6,250 bases of DNA from Patescibacteria group bacterium (GCA_030917805.1 JAUPUA010000036.1:1-6250); one strand, 5' to 3'. Shown: positions 1 through 5,491, numbered from the stretch's first letter. Translations and numbers: made by a program. Notes: generated from the sequence alone by a model not told the origin.

Positions 1-385
1 CATCCTCACTAGATGCGAGTAATAAGAAGAATACTCCAAGGGGCGGCTCTTCAATCAACTTTAAGAATGCATTCTGCGCCTGGGCACTAAGACGAACTCC
101 AGATCCAGAGTTAACCACGACAAGCCTACGCTCATCACTACCTCTTGAAGTTCTGCTTAGCAGACCATTCAAAGCCCGAACTTGTTCTACGCCAACCGTC
201 TTTTTATCCTGCTCAGGCTCAAGCTTTAGTAAATTCCCAGCGTATTCACTACCTAAAAAGGCCTCTGCTAAACAACTACCCTCATCGTTAGTAAAACCAC
301 CTTGCCGGCTAACAATAGTCGCCTGAACATTCCCGTCAAGAAAATCCCTCAACCCCCTTAAGTCATCCTCACCAAATAACATCAT
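1..385 (-). CDS. holB: DNA polymerase III delta-prime-like clamp-loader subunit, N-terminal part (runs off the window)
   Basis: Translating the minus strand from 385 gives 128 uninterrupted codons to the window edge. Residues about 64-125 match the delta-prime/DnaX clamp-loader pattern: TVGVEQVRAL (63-72), then RRLVVVNSGSGVRLS (86-100), then AQNAFLKLIEEPP (103-115), equivalent to the family box NALLKTLEEPP, then a hydrophobic strand FFLLLAS (119-125). Delta-prime helps open and load the sliding clamp in the cytoplasm. The N-terminal half is short, and I see neither a Walker A motif nor the CxxC zinc-binding cysteines of larger homologues; the corresponding stretch (about 25-45) is degenerate. 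The start is one of two adjacent ATGs (385 or 382). TGGTAGAAT on the minus strand (401-393) places an extended -10 eight bases before the first ATG, so a very short leader is expected. The gene follows the pseudouridine synthase by 37 bases. DnaX is the alternative, but its P-loop is missing here. Confidence 0.78.
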   Translation of the reverse strand, partial: MMLFGEDDLRGLRDFLDGNVQATIVSRQGGFTNDEGSCLAEAFLGSEYAGNLLKLEPEQDKKTVGVEQVRALNGLLSRTSRGSDERRLVVVNSGSGVRLSAQAQNAFLKLIEEPPLGVFFLLLASSED

Positions 386-392
386 ACCCTTA

Positions 393-401
393 ATTCTACC
401 A
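393..401 (-). promoter_or_regulatory. Extended -10 element for the delta-prime-like gene
   Basis: The minus strand reads TGGTAGAAT (TG-n-TAGAAT, five of six matches to TATAAT), eight bases upstream of the first ATG. No -35 is obvious. Transcription would start within a few bases of the ATG. AAGGGG just before the ATG is too close to the first start to be a normal ribosome-binding site, but could serve the second ATG at 382. Confidence 0.45.
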
Positions 402-422
402 CCTTAGTATGAATGCCTAACC

Positions 423-1322
423 TTAATATTTAAGCCCAAGCCTACTAAGCTCATCCAAAAAATAGTCCGGTACCGGAGCCTCAAAATCCCTCCACTCCTT
501 GTTAGAGTCCTGAATGGTCAAACTCAGCGCATGCAACATAAGGTCTTCACCGTCCTTAAAATCAGAGTTATAGAAAGGATCACCCAAGATTGGCCAGCCA
601 TTCGCCCACATATGAACTCGCAGTTGGTGAGTTCTACCTGTTTTTGGGGTAAGCAGAACCAAGCTCTGTTCGCCGTTCGTGCTCAAAACCTCAACCTCAG
701 TTTGAGCCTCTCTTCCACTATCCGTAACGTAAAAAGTAGTCAGCTTCTTAGGGTTCCTGCCAATTGGCATATCGACTTTGAACTTCTCCAAGTCAGGCTT
801 TCCATTAATTATTGCCAAATACTTTTTATGAACGTTTCTATCACTGAACTGCTTCATCAACCAGCTCTTAACCTTCGGGTTCTTCGCCAAAATCATCACC
901 CCGCTCGTAGCCCTATCCAAACGATGTACGATCCCACTTCTTTGAGCATCCAAATCAGTAGTTCTTGGGTATAACCAATCTGCCACGCTAACCTCACCAC
1001 TTATCGGGCCTTTGGCGTGGCTGAGCATTCCAGCTGGTTTGCTAATCACAATCTCGTTATCGCTTTCAAACAAAATCTTCAAATCTTCACTCGGCAGTGG
1101 ATCTTCATAATCAACCTCCATTACATCCCCGGGCTTAACCTTAATAGATTTAGAGCTCACCACCTCGCCATTCAACTTAACTCTCCCTTGGCTAATAAGC
1201 TTCCCAATAGAAGATCTACTGAACTTTCCCTCACAATTTTGAGCAATAAAAGTATCCAGCCTCTCAAGCTTAGTATCAGCTTCTGTATCAAACTCTGTAG
1301 CGATTTCTTTAACAATTTTCAT
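423..1322 (-). CDS. RluA-family 23S rRNA/tRNA pseudouridine synthase (RluC/RluD-like, with S4 domain)
   Basis: This 299-residue cytoplasmic enzyme isomerises uridine to pseudouridine in structured RNA. Residues about 18-75 form an S4 RNA-binding domain (RLDTFIAQ, then SRSSIGKLISQGRVKLNG, then KVKPGDVMEV). The catalytic domain follows. The motif HRLD at 133-136, inside GIVHRLDRATSGVMILAKN, carries the catalytic aspartate D136. KTGRTHQLRVHM (227-238), GDPFYN (247-252) and LMLHALSL (261-268) are the other family signatures. Length and domain order fit full-length RluC/RluD-type enzymes, so the gene looks intact. The exact target uridines cannot be read from sequence; in E. coli RluD modifies helix 69 of 23S rRNA. 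The ATG start has a perfect TATAAT eleven bases upstream and no Shine-Dalgarno sequence, implying a leader of roughly five bases. It is divergent from tRNA-Lys and upstream of the delta-prime-like gene. Confidence 0.95.
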   Translation of the reverse strand: MKIVKEIATEFDTEADTKLERLDTFIAQNCEGKFSRSSIGKLISQGRVKLNGEVVSSKSIKVKPGDVMEVDYEDPLPSEDLKILFESDNEIVISKPAGMLSHAKGPISGEVSVADWLYPRTTDLDAQRSGIVHRLDRATSGVMILAKNPKVKSWLMKQFSDRNVHKKYLAIINGKPDLEKFKVDMPIGRNPKKLTTFYVTDSGREAQTEVEVLSTNGEQSLVLLTPKTGRTHQLRVHMWANGWPILGDPFYNSDFKDGEDLMLHALSLTIQDSNKEWRDFEAPVPDYFLDELSRLGLKY

Positions 1323-1333
1323 ATTTCAACTTA

Positions 1334-1339
1334 ATTATA
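1334..1339 (-). promoter_or_regulatory. -10 box for the pseudouridine synthase gene
   Basis: The minus strand reads a perfect TATAAT ending 11 bases before the ATG at 1322. A start site 6-7 bases downstream would leave a leader of about 4-5 bases without room for a ribosome-binding site. No good -35 is visible. Confidence 0.55.
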
Positions 1340-1360
1340 CCTTAAAATCAAATCCTACGC

Positions 1361-1390
1361 TTGAAAGCCTACTTAAGATTAGTGTAAAAT
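1361..1390 (+). promoter_or_regulatory. Promoter of tRNA-Lys
   Basis: TTGAAA (1361-1366) and TAAAAT (1385-1390) are separated by 18 bases, a normal sigma-70-type layout. The expected start site near 1397 is about five bases upstream of the tRNA. It is the clearest two-box promoter in the window and is divergent from the pseudouridine synthase promoter. Confidence 0.6.
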
Positions 1391-1401
1391 AGGTTTATTC
1401 A

Positions 1402-1478
1402 GGGGCTGTAGCTCAGCTGGTTAGAGCGTCTGCCTCTTAAGCAGAATGTCGAGGGTTCGAGTCCCTCCAGCCCCTCCA
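1402..1478 (+). tRNA. tRNA-Lys (anticodon CTT)
   Basis: The 77 bases fold into a complete cloverleaf. The acceptor GGGGCTG (1402-1408) pairs with CAGCCCC (1468-1474). The D-stem is GCTC/GAGC (1411-1414, 1424-1427), the anticodon stem TCTGC/GCAGA (1429-1433, 1441-1445), and the T-stem GAGGG/CCCTC (1451-1455, 1463-1467) encloses TTCGAGT. The seven-base loop CTCTTAA puts CTT at 1436-1438, reading the lysine codon AAG. The 3' CCA is encoded (1476-1478). The discriminator base at 1475 is T, whereas bacterial tRNA-Lys usually has A. The tRNA has its own promoter and terminator. Its 3' end and trailer resemble the spacers before the next two genes, which may make this a recombination or insertion site. 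Confidence 0.96.
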
Positions 1479-1492
1479 ATACGCTTATGCTT

Positions 1493-1521
1493 AAAACAGA
1501 GACGCTGAGTCTCTGTTTTTT
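1493..1521 (+). terminator. Rho-independent terminator of tRNA-Lys
   Basis: AAAACAGAGAC (1493-1503) and GTCTCTGTTTT (1509-1519) form an 11-bp perfect stem around a GCTGA loop. The run TTTTTT (1516-1521) both completes the stem and serves as the U-tract. Its last T is also the first base of the next gene's extended -10 (1521-1529), so terminator and promoter abut. Confidence 0.85.
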
Positions 1522-1535
1522 GTTATAGTTAAGGT
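1521..1535 (+). promoter_or_regulatory. Extended -10 promoter giving a leaderless deaminase mRNA
   Basis: TGTTATAGT (1521-1529) is TG-n-TATAGT. Exactly six bases (1530-1535) separate it from the ATG at 1536, so a start site seven bases after the hexamer would be the A of the ATG. AAGG lies one base before the ATG, too close for a Shine-Dalgarno role. No -35 is visible because the terminator stem occupies that position. The same spacing recurs at the next two genes. Confidence 0.7.
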
Positions 1536-1946
1536 ATGACAAACAACGAAATTATTGATTCAGCAGAGAAAACTATAAAACCAAAAATAGTTGATGATCG
1601 ATTGATAGGTAACGTGGGAGCAACACTAATTACTGATACCGGTAATTCTTATTCAGGCGTGTGTATTGATACTGGATCTGGTACTGGTTTTTGTGCCGAA
1701 GCTTCAGCAATCGCTGCAATGGTCACTGCAGGCGAGTACAAGATCAAAAAAATTGTCGCAGTCTGGAAGGATGATAACGGAGAACTTTACGTACTACCTC
1801 CATGTGGCCGATGTCGGTTGTTTATTCACCAAATGGACAAAAATAATATAGATACCGAAGTTGTTATGGGTAAGTCTAAATCACTGAGGTTAAGTGAGTT
1901 GCTGCCTTACACGGACTGGCCTAGACCTTTGAAAGACGAAGCATAG
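1536..1946 (+). CDS. Cytidine deaminase-superfamily enzyme (cytidine/blasticidin S deaminase-like)
   Basis: This 136-residue protein is a zinc-dependent deaminase of normal family length. The motif C53-A54-E55 (in GFCAEASAI) supplies one zinc cysteine and the proton-shuttling glutamate. P89-C90-G91-R92-C93 (in LPPCGRCR) supplies the other two zinc cysteines. The three-cysteine arrangement is that of the tetrameric cytidine deaminase and blasticidin S deaminase families. The Asn and Glu of the classical NVE substrate-binding motif are not present; the equivalent stretch reads GVCID (41-45). The substrate is therefore uncertain: cytidine or deoxycytidine salvage is likely, and deamination of a nucleoside-like antibiotic is possible. 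The neighbours, a nucleotide-kinase-like gene and a Nudix gene, favour nucleotide metabolism. The stop TAG (1944-1946) coincides with the start of the repeat tract that follows. The mRNA is predicted to be leaderless. Confidence 0.87.
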   Translation: MTNNEIIDSAEKTIKPKIVDDRLIGNVGATLITDTGNSYSGVCIDTGSGTGFCAEASAIAAMVTAGEYKIKKIVAVWKDDNGELYVLPPCGRCRLFIHQMDKNNIDTEVVMGKSKSLRLSELLPYTDWPRPLKDEA

Positions 1947-1990
1947 TTGCAATAGCCTCCACGATGGCCCTCCAATTACGGTTATGTTAA
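1944..1990 (+). repeat. Intergenic repeat module, copy B (after the deaminase gene)
   Basis: The tract TAGTTGCAATAGC...CCTCCAAT (1944-1976, 33 bases) matches 2518-2550 at 29 of 33 positions by manual alignment. The similarity continues more weakly through TACGGTTATGTTAA (1977-1990), which also resembles the tRNA trailer ACGCTTATGCTTAA (1481-1494). The repeat supplies the deaminase stop codon. Functional options are a shared 3' untranslated element, a recombination scar or a cassette boundary. Confidence 0.75.
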
Positions 1991-2018
1991 TACTCCTCAT
2001 TCTGAGGAGTATTATTTT
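1989..2018 (+). terminator. Rho-independent terminator of the deaminase gene
   Basis: AATACTCCTCA (1989-1999) pairs perfectly with TGAGGAGTATT (2003-2013) across a TTC loop. ATTTT follows (2014-2018). The U-tract runs directly into TGTTATAGT, the next promoter, whose first T is base 2018. Confidence 0.82.
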
Positions 2019-2032
2019 GTTATAGTGGTGAT
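2018..2032 (+). promoter_or_regulatory. Extended -10 promoter giving a leaderless kinase mRNA
   Basis: TGTTATAGT (2018-2026) is identical to the element before the deaminase gene. It too is followed by exactly six bases (2027-2032) and then ATG at 2033. Transcription is expected to begin at the start codon itself. No useful Shine-Dalgarno sequence or -35 is present. Confidence 0.7.
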
Positions 2033-2515
2033 ATGAAACTTTTTATCTTTGGAGCCCAGTGTGCAGGCAAGACAACTATTGTTAAGTTGCTCGGCACCAA
2101 GACTGATGTGCCGATTATCGAAATGGATGACAAAATTATGGAGCTGAACAACGGAGTCTGGCCAAAAGATTTGAAGCATAAAGAGGAGGTTCTAGATCTC
2201 AAAGTTTACCAGTTGGTTACTGATATGCCTGATGTAATTTTCTTTGAAAATCATATGAGTATCAAACAGACAAGAAAATTCAAGGAGGCTGGTATTTCTT
2301 AGTTACTGATCGAAGTTAGTCGTAACGAATTACTTCGGAGTAACACGCCACGTGTTGAAGTAGAGAAGTATGATGTTGATAAAAAGTGGATTGAATTGCA
2401 GCTTAAAAATATTCAAGAACTTCATAAAAATAAGCTTATCGACTTTGTTTTAGACGGTGAGCGACCAACAGAAAAAGTTGTTGAAAATATAATCAGTTTA
2501 ATTAATCGAAACTAA
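2033..2515 (+). pseudogene. P-loop nucleotide kinase-like protein interrupted by an in-frame TAG
   Basis: The frame opens with a textbook Walker A motif, GAQCAGKTT (residues 7-15). IIEMDD (28-33) follows at the usual position of the second kinase strand, and a Walker-B-like strand DVIFFENH lies at 67-74. At codon 90 (2300-2302) the frame meets TAG. It then stays open for 70 more codons to TAA at 2513-2515, and the continuation LLIEVSRNELLRS, then KKWIELQLKNIQELH, then PTEKVVENIISLI is convincing protein ending in an amphipathic helix. The whole frame (160 codons) is the size of a small nucleotide or shikimate-type kinase; the first 89 residues alone lack the lid and the C-terminal strands. 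A single point mutation (TAT, TAC, TGG or CAG to TAG) explains it. Several neighbouring genes end in TAG, which argues against reassignment of this codon. The substrate is unknown, and a sequencing error cannot be excluded. Confidence 0.8.
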
Positions 2516-2517
2516 TT

Positions 2518-2565
2518 TAGTTGCAATAGCTTCTACGATGCTCCTCCAATCCCGATTGTGTTTAA
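2518..2565 (+). repeat. Intergenic repeat module, copy C (after the kinase-like gene)
   Basis: TAGTTGCAATAGC...CCTCCAAT (2518-2550) is the second full copy of the 33-base tract, starting two bases after the kinase TAA. The four differences from the 1944 copy are at tract positions 14, 17, 24 and 25. Downstream, TTTAAACAGAG...GTCTCT (2561-2584) resembles the tRNA-Lys trailer and terminator (TTAAAACAGAG...GTCTCT, 1491-1514). The hairpin here is degenerate, with only AGAG/CTCT left able to pair, so termination should be weak. Confidence 0.72.
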
Positions 2566-2588
2566 ACAGAGTTAATAAGTCTCTTCTT

Positions 2589-2603
2589 TGCTATGATTAG
2601 AAT
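2589..2603 (+). promoter_or_regulatory. Extended -10 promoter giving a leaderless Nudix mRNA
   Basis: TGCTATGAT (2589-2597) is TG-n-TATGAT. Exactly six bases (2598-2603) precede the ATG at 2604, repeating the geometry of the two upstream genes although the hexamer sequence differs. There is no Shine-Dalgarno sequence. Confidence 0.68.
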
Positions 2604-3008
2604 ATGAAAGTAGCAGACGTGGTATTTATAGAGAATAACAAGGTTTTACTTGTCCAGCAAAGAAAAGAAATAGCCAAAGGTCTTTGGAGCTTTCCTGGTG
2701 GAGCCGTTGAGGAGGGCGAGACTTCGAAACAAGCTGTTGTCCGTGAGGTTAAAGAAGAATTGGGAGCACTTTTAGCTCATCCACTCTTCTTAAAGAGCTA
2801 CAAAATTATTACTCCTCGTGGCGATCTTATTATCGATACTTTTATGGGCGAACTAAAAGGTGATATTGTCTTGAAAGAGGACGAGCTGATGGCATATCAA
2901 TGGTTCAGTCTAACTGAACTTGAGAACAATAGTACTCTTAGGGCCGAGGTAGTTATTAAACAAGCAAGAGATGCTCTTAACAATACTCCGAGGTTAAATA
3001 AGTCATAG
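2604..3008 (+). CDS. Nudix hydrolase (MutT-like)
   Basis: This 134-residue protein hydrolyses a nucleoside diphosphate linked to some moiety X, needs divalent metal, and acts in the cytoplasm. The full Nudix box GX5EX7REUXEEXGU is present: G33, E39, R47-E48, E51-E52, G54, inside PGGAVEEGETSKQAVVREVK and on. The preceding strand KVLLVQQRKE and the GLWSFPGG approach (26-33) are typical of small MutT/ADP-ribose-pyrophosphatase-like members. The box alone does not fix the substrate; oxidised dNTPs, NDP-sugars, or dinucleotides all remain possible. It is the last of the three cassette-like nucleotide genes. It converges on the fibre gene with only 41 bases between the two stop codons, where I see no convincing terminator hairpin. 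The ATG is set by the extended -10 six bases upstream. Confidence 0.93.
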   Translation: MKVADVVFIENNKVLLVQQRKEIAKGLWSFPGGAVEEGETSKQAVVREVKEELGALLAHPLFLKSYKIITPRGDLIIDTFMGELKGDIVLKEDELMAYQWFSLTELENNSTLRAEVVIKQARDALNNTPRLNKS

Positions 3009-3049
3009 CAGTAAGTCGGCCGTCTTTGGGTTATTCTAAGTTGAAAGAA

Positions 3050-5485
3050 CTAGATATATTCAACCTCAAAGAAGCCTTCAGCATAGTGATTAGTATTACC
3101 AGGATCTGCCCTAAGCTCCAGCGTTCTTTGATTATCAGTACTGCATCTTCTAGCAACCGGTGCATACTCAGTTAAAACATCCCCCGATGATACAAGTGTC
3201 AGGGTAGCATATAAGGTTCCGTCAAGGTCTTTGACTGTCCAAGACTGCGTAGCACCACTACCAGCCTGAGCAGCGCCAGTCTTTGAGATACGCACAGCAA
3301 TAACTGTACAGTTAGTAGGAATAACAATGCGGTGATAACTTCCAGAATCCGTATTCGGCAAACCAGCACCAGGCCAGGCAGAATATGCACCTATAACACT
3401 TTGCCTAGTGACACCACGCGTAGAGAATCCAAGAGAGGAGTAGGGTGCACCATTGGCAGCGTAAGTAATTTTAGTATTAATAGTAGAGCTATCCCGACAG
3501 CCCTGAGCGTAAATTCTCGGCCTTCCGGCCTCGTTATTACCAGAATACACTACACTTAAGCCCTGATCAGTATATGTCGCTACTCCGCCGGAGATATAAT
3601 CCTGCGGCAATATACAGTTAGTCAGAACAAACGTTGGCCTCGACATAGAGGCGTAACTACTTGAATCTTCAATTACTGCGGCTAAGGCACCAGCGACATT
3701 ACACTCTTGCCAGCTTACCGTACCAAATTCCCGAACGATATACTTAGGGTTCCCAGAGTTGCTAGGCAAAGACGAAAGTGACATCCCAACAAAAAGGATA
3801 TGGCCAATATTCATATCTACTATAGCCGCACTATTATGACACTCCGTTTTTGCACCATATGCCGTTACATTTGGCACTAGCTGCCCACCAAGCGTGGCGC
3901 CACTACCAGAAAGATAAAACATTACCGCACTATCAACCACTATCCAAGACCCACCGTGTATAGAAGCCAAGCCCCCTGACTCAAAATGGAACACATGTCC
4001 CGTTCCACCCATATAGATATTTCCGCCAATGAACGTATGGACCACCGCCTGAGTGTTTCCTGTTATGTAAAAAAACTTCGCATCATCCACTTGTGAGTAA
4101 ACAGTGATATTATCGAATACGATCTTATCTGCATTACCAGAACCAGTGCACCGAACACCGACGGCAAAATTCCTAAAGCCAACTCGAGTAAATCGTAAAT
4201 CTTGAGAACTACCAGTAGAATAATAATCATAGATCTGTTCATTGCCGGTACAACCCATAATAGAAAGATCACTAAAGCCAAAGTTAGGGCCAGCATTCTG
4301 GTCTGAGACAAAGTAATCATTAGCTCCAGGGGAGCTATCTCGAACAAAGATGGTGGTATTCACGACCCCAGCTCCCACCGTGTTCCATCCAGTTCTAGAA
4401 CCACTGAACGATACTCTAGATTTGGAATATACGCTCCTAGGGCTCGCCAAGTAGTAGCCCCCGCCTGGGATAACCATATGGGTTGTTCTCGCGCCGTATC
4501 CATAGGTAACTGTATTCGGAGCAGAGGCATCATAGACCACATGCTGGTTAAGCCACATTGCATCCACACAATCTTTAAAGGCTTGAGAATCATCTGTTGC
4601 CACAGTTGTCATGGCTTCATTTGTATACATCACCCCAGTACTTTCATTGCGAACCGCAGCATCACCTACCGCACCAAACCACTTCACAGACATACCTAGT
4701 GCAGAATCCCAGATCCTTAACCATCTTCCGGCACCGGAATGACCGGTAGGCAAAATAACTAGGCCATTATTATCAGAGGCCGTACTTGTACTGGCCCAGT
4801 AGAATAAGCCACCTCCACTATCACCAGGTGAATGATACCCAAACACATGCACAGAACCGGTAAGACTACCACCGTTAAGTGCTCGGAGTTCTGCTATAGA
4901 ATTAACAGTCTTTGTTCCAGCTGCCGTAATCGTAACATCAACCCTGTCACTTCCCGAATTATCGGCTGTAGTGATAGTAACGTTAGTCCCTTCTATTAAA
5001 TTCAGCTGCTTACGTGTACCAGCAACCGTACCCGCCTTCGCCACCTCTATCTTCTGAGTAGTAGTATTGGCAACTACACTTAAGGTTCTGTTGGCGGTTA
5101 GATCACCTCCACCAGTTATGCCTGTTCCATTTGCGATAACCCTAGTCTTTTCTGCTTTATTTGTTAAGCCAGGGACAGTAGGGGATGAAGCCGTACCGCC
5201 CAAATCTCCAGTTAGCTGAACCAACCCTTTTGTAATTGAACTAGCATCTGGCGAACCATTCGCAACAATTGTATCTGCATACGCTTTAGTTACGGCACTA
5301 CTCGCCGCAGTTGGAGTTGGAACATTAACTGCGCCAGTGAATGTAGCACCGCTCAAGGGCGCAAACAAACCCAAGGTACCACCAGATTTTAGCGTCCCAT
5401 TACTGTTGTGCTCAACAGAAAGATATTCATTAAGAACATCCCCCCAATCTCCATCGTCTTCGCCAGGTATGGGTAGCCTCGCCAA
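3050..5485 (-). CDS. Phage tail-fibre/tailspike-like protein with pectate-lyase-type beta-helix
   Basis: This 811-residue protein has a modular, tailspike-like build. Residues 1-33 hold PIPGEDDGDWGDVLNEYLS followed by VEHNSNGTLK, probably an attachment module. Residues 39-71 carry the tail-fibre motif APLSGATFTG...VTKAYAD. Glycine- and threonine-rich fibre repeats follow to about 190. Residues 193-275 (SIAELRAL, VHVFGYHSPGDSGGGLFYW, RWLRIWD, VKWFGAVGD) resemble the entry to Pectate_lyase_3-type beta-helices. In those, the GD-x-TDD-x-AF signature is usually compact; here about 22 residues separate GD (274-275) from TDDSQAF (297-303). A long Gly/Asn/Ser-rich beta region (about 340-690) fits a right-handed helix, and a separate beta domain ends the chain. 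Catalytic residues cannot be assigned. There is no signal peptide or membrane anchor. The start is TTG, the first possible in-frame start after a TAA, supported by AAGGAG six bases upstream. Polysaccharide binding or cleavage on a host surface is an inference. Confidence 0.8.
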   Translation of the reverse strand: MARLPIPGEDDGDWGDVLNEYLSVEHNSNGTLKSGGTLGLFAPLSGATFTGAVNVPTPTAASSAVTKAYADTIVANGSPDASSITKGLVQLTGDLGGTASSPTVPGLTNKAEKTRVIANGTGITGGGDLTANRTLSVVANTTTQKIEVAKAGTVAGTRKQLNLIEGTNVTITTADNSGSDRVDVTITAAGTKTVNSIAELRALNGGSLTGSVHVFGYHSPGDSGGGLFYWASTSTASDNNGLVILPTGHSGAGRWLRIWDSALGMSVKWFGAVGDAAVRNESTGVMYTNEAMTTVATDDSQAFKDCVDAMWLNQHVVYDASAPNTVTYGYGARTTHMVIPGGGYYLASPRSVYSKSRVSFSGSRTGWNTVGAGVVNTTIFVRDSSPGANDYFVSDQNAGPNFGFSDLSIMGCTGNEQIYDYYSTGSSQDLRFTRVGFRNFAVGVRCTGSGNADKIVFDNITVYSQVDDAKFFYITGNTQAVVHTFIGGNIYMGGTGHVFHFESGGLASIHGGSWIVVDSAVMFYLSGSGATLGGQLVPNVTAYGAKTECHNSAAIVDMNIGHILFVGMSLSSLPSNSGNPKYIVREFGTVSWQECNVAGALAAVIEDSSSYASMSRPTFVLTNCILPQDYISGGVATYTDQGLSVVYSGNNEAGRPRIYAQGCRDSSTINTKITYAANGAPYSSLGFSTRGVTRQSVIGAYSAWPGAGLPNTDSGSYHRIVIPTNCTVIAVRISKTGAAQAGSGATQSWTVKDLDGTLYATLTLVSSGDVLTEYAPVARRCSTDNQRTLELRADPGNTNHYAEGFFEVEYI

Positions 5486-5491
5486 CCTTAT

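Noticed and set aside
531..974. A 147-codon plus-strand open frame
   Set aside because: It is wholly antisense to the pseudouridine synthase, whose catalytic motifs are clear, and its translation shows no family features.
2033..2302. An 89-residue functional short protein ending at the TAG
   Set aside because: The downstream frame is conserved-looking protein for 70 codons, so truncation of a longer kinase is the simpler explanation.
3013..3026. AAGTCGGCCGTCTT as a bidirectional terminator between the convergent Nudix and fibre genes
   Set aside because: The hairpin would have a tiny loop, a T-T mismatch and no T-run on either side.
3332..3559. Open frames antisense to or out of frame with the fibre gene (also 4063-4347, 4360-4593 and 4478-4699)
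   Set aside because: They are shadows of a long repetitive beta-rich gene. None has a ribosome-binding site, a promoter at the leaderless distance or recognisable motifs.
5338..5371. Octapeptide GLFAPLSG in the fibre protein resembling GIFAPLTG in the small surface protein
   Set aside because: In the fibre it belongs to the common tail-fibre motif APLxxxxFTG; in the other protein it precedes a membrane helix. The resemblance is probably coincidental.
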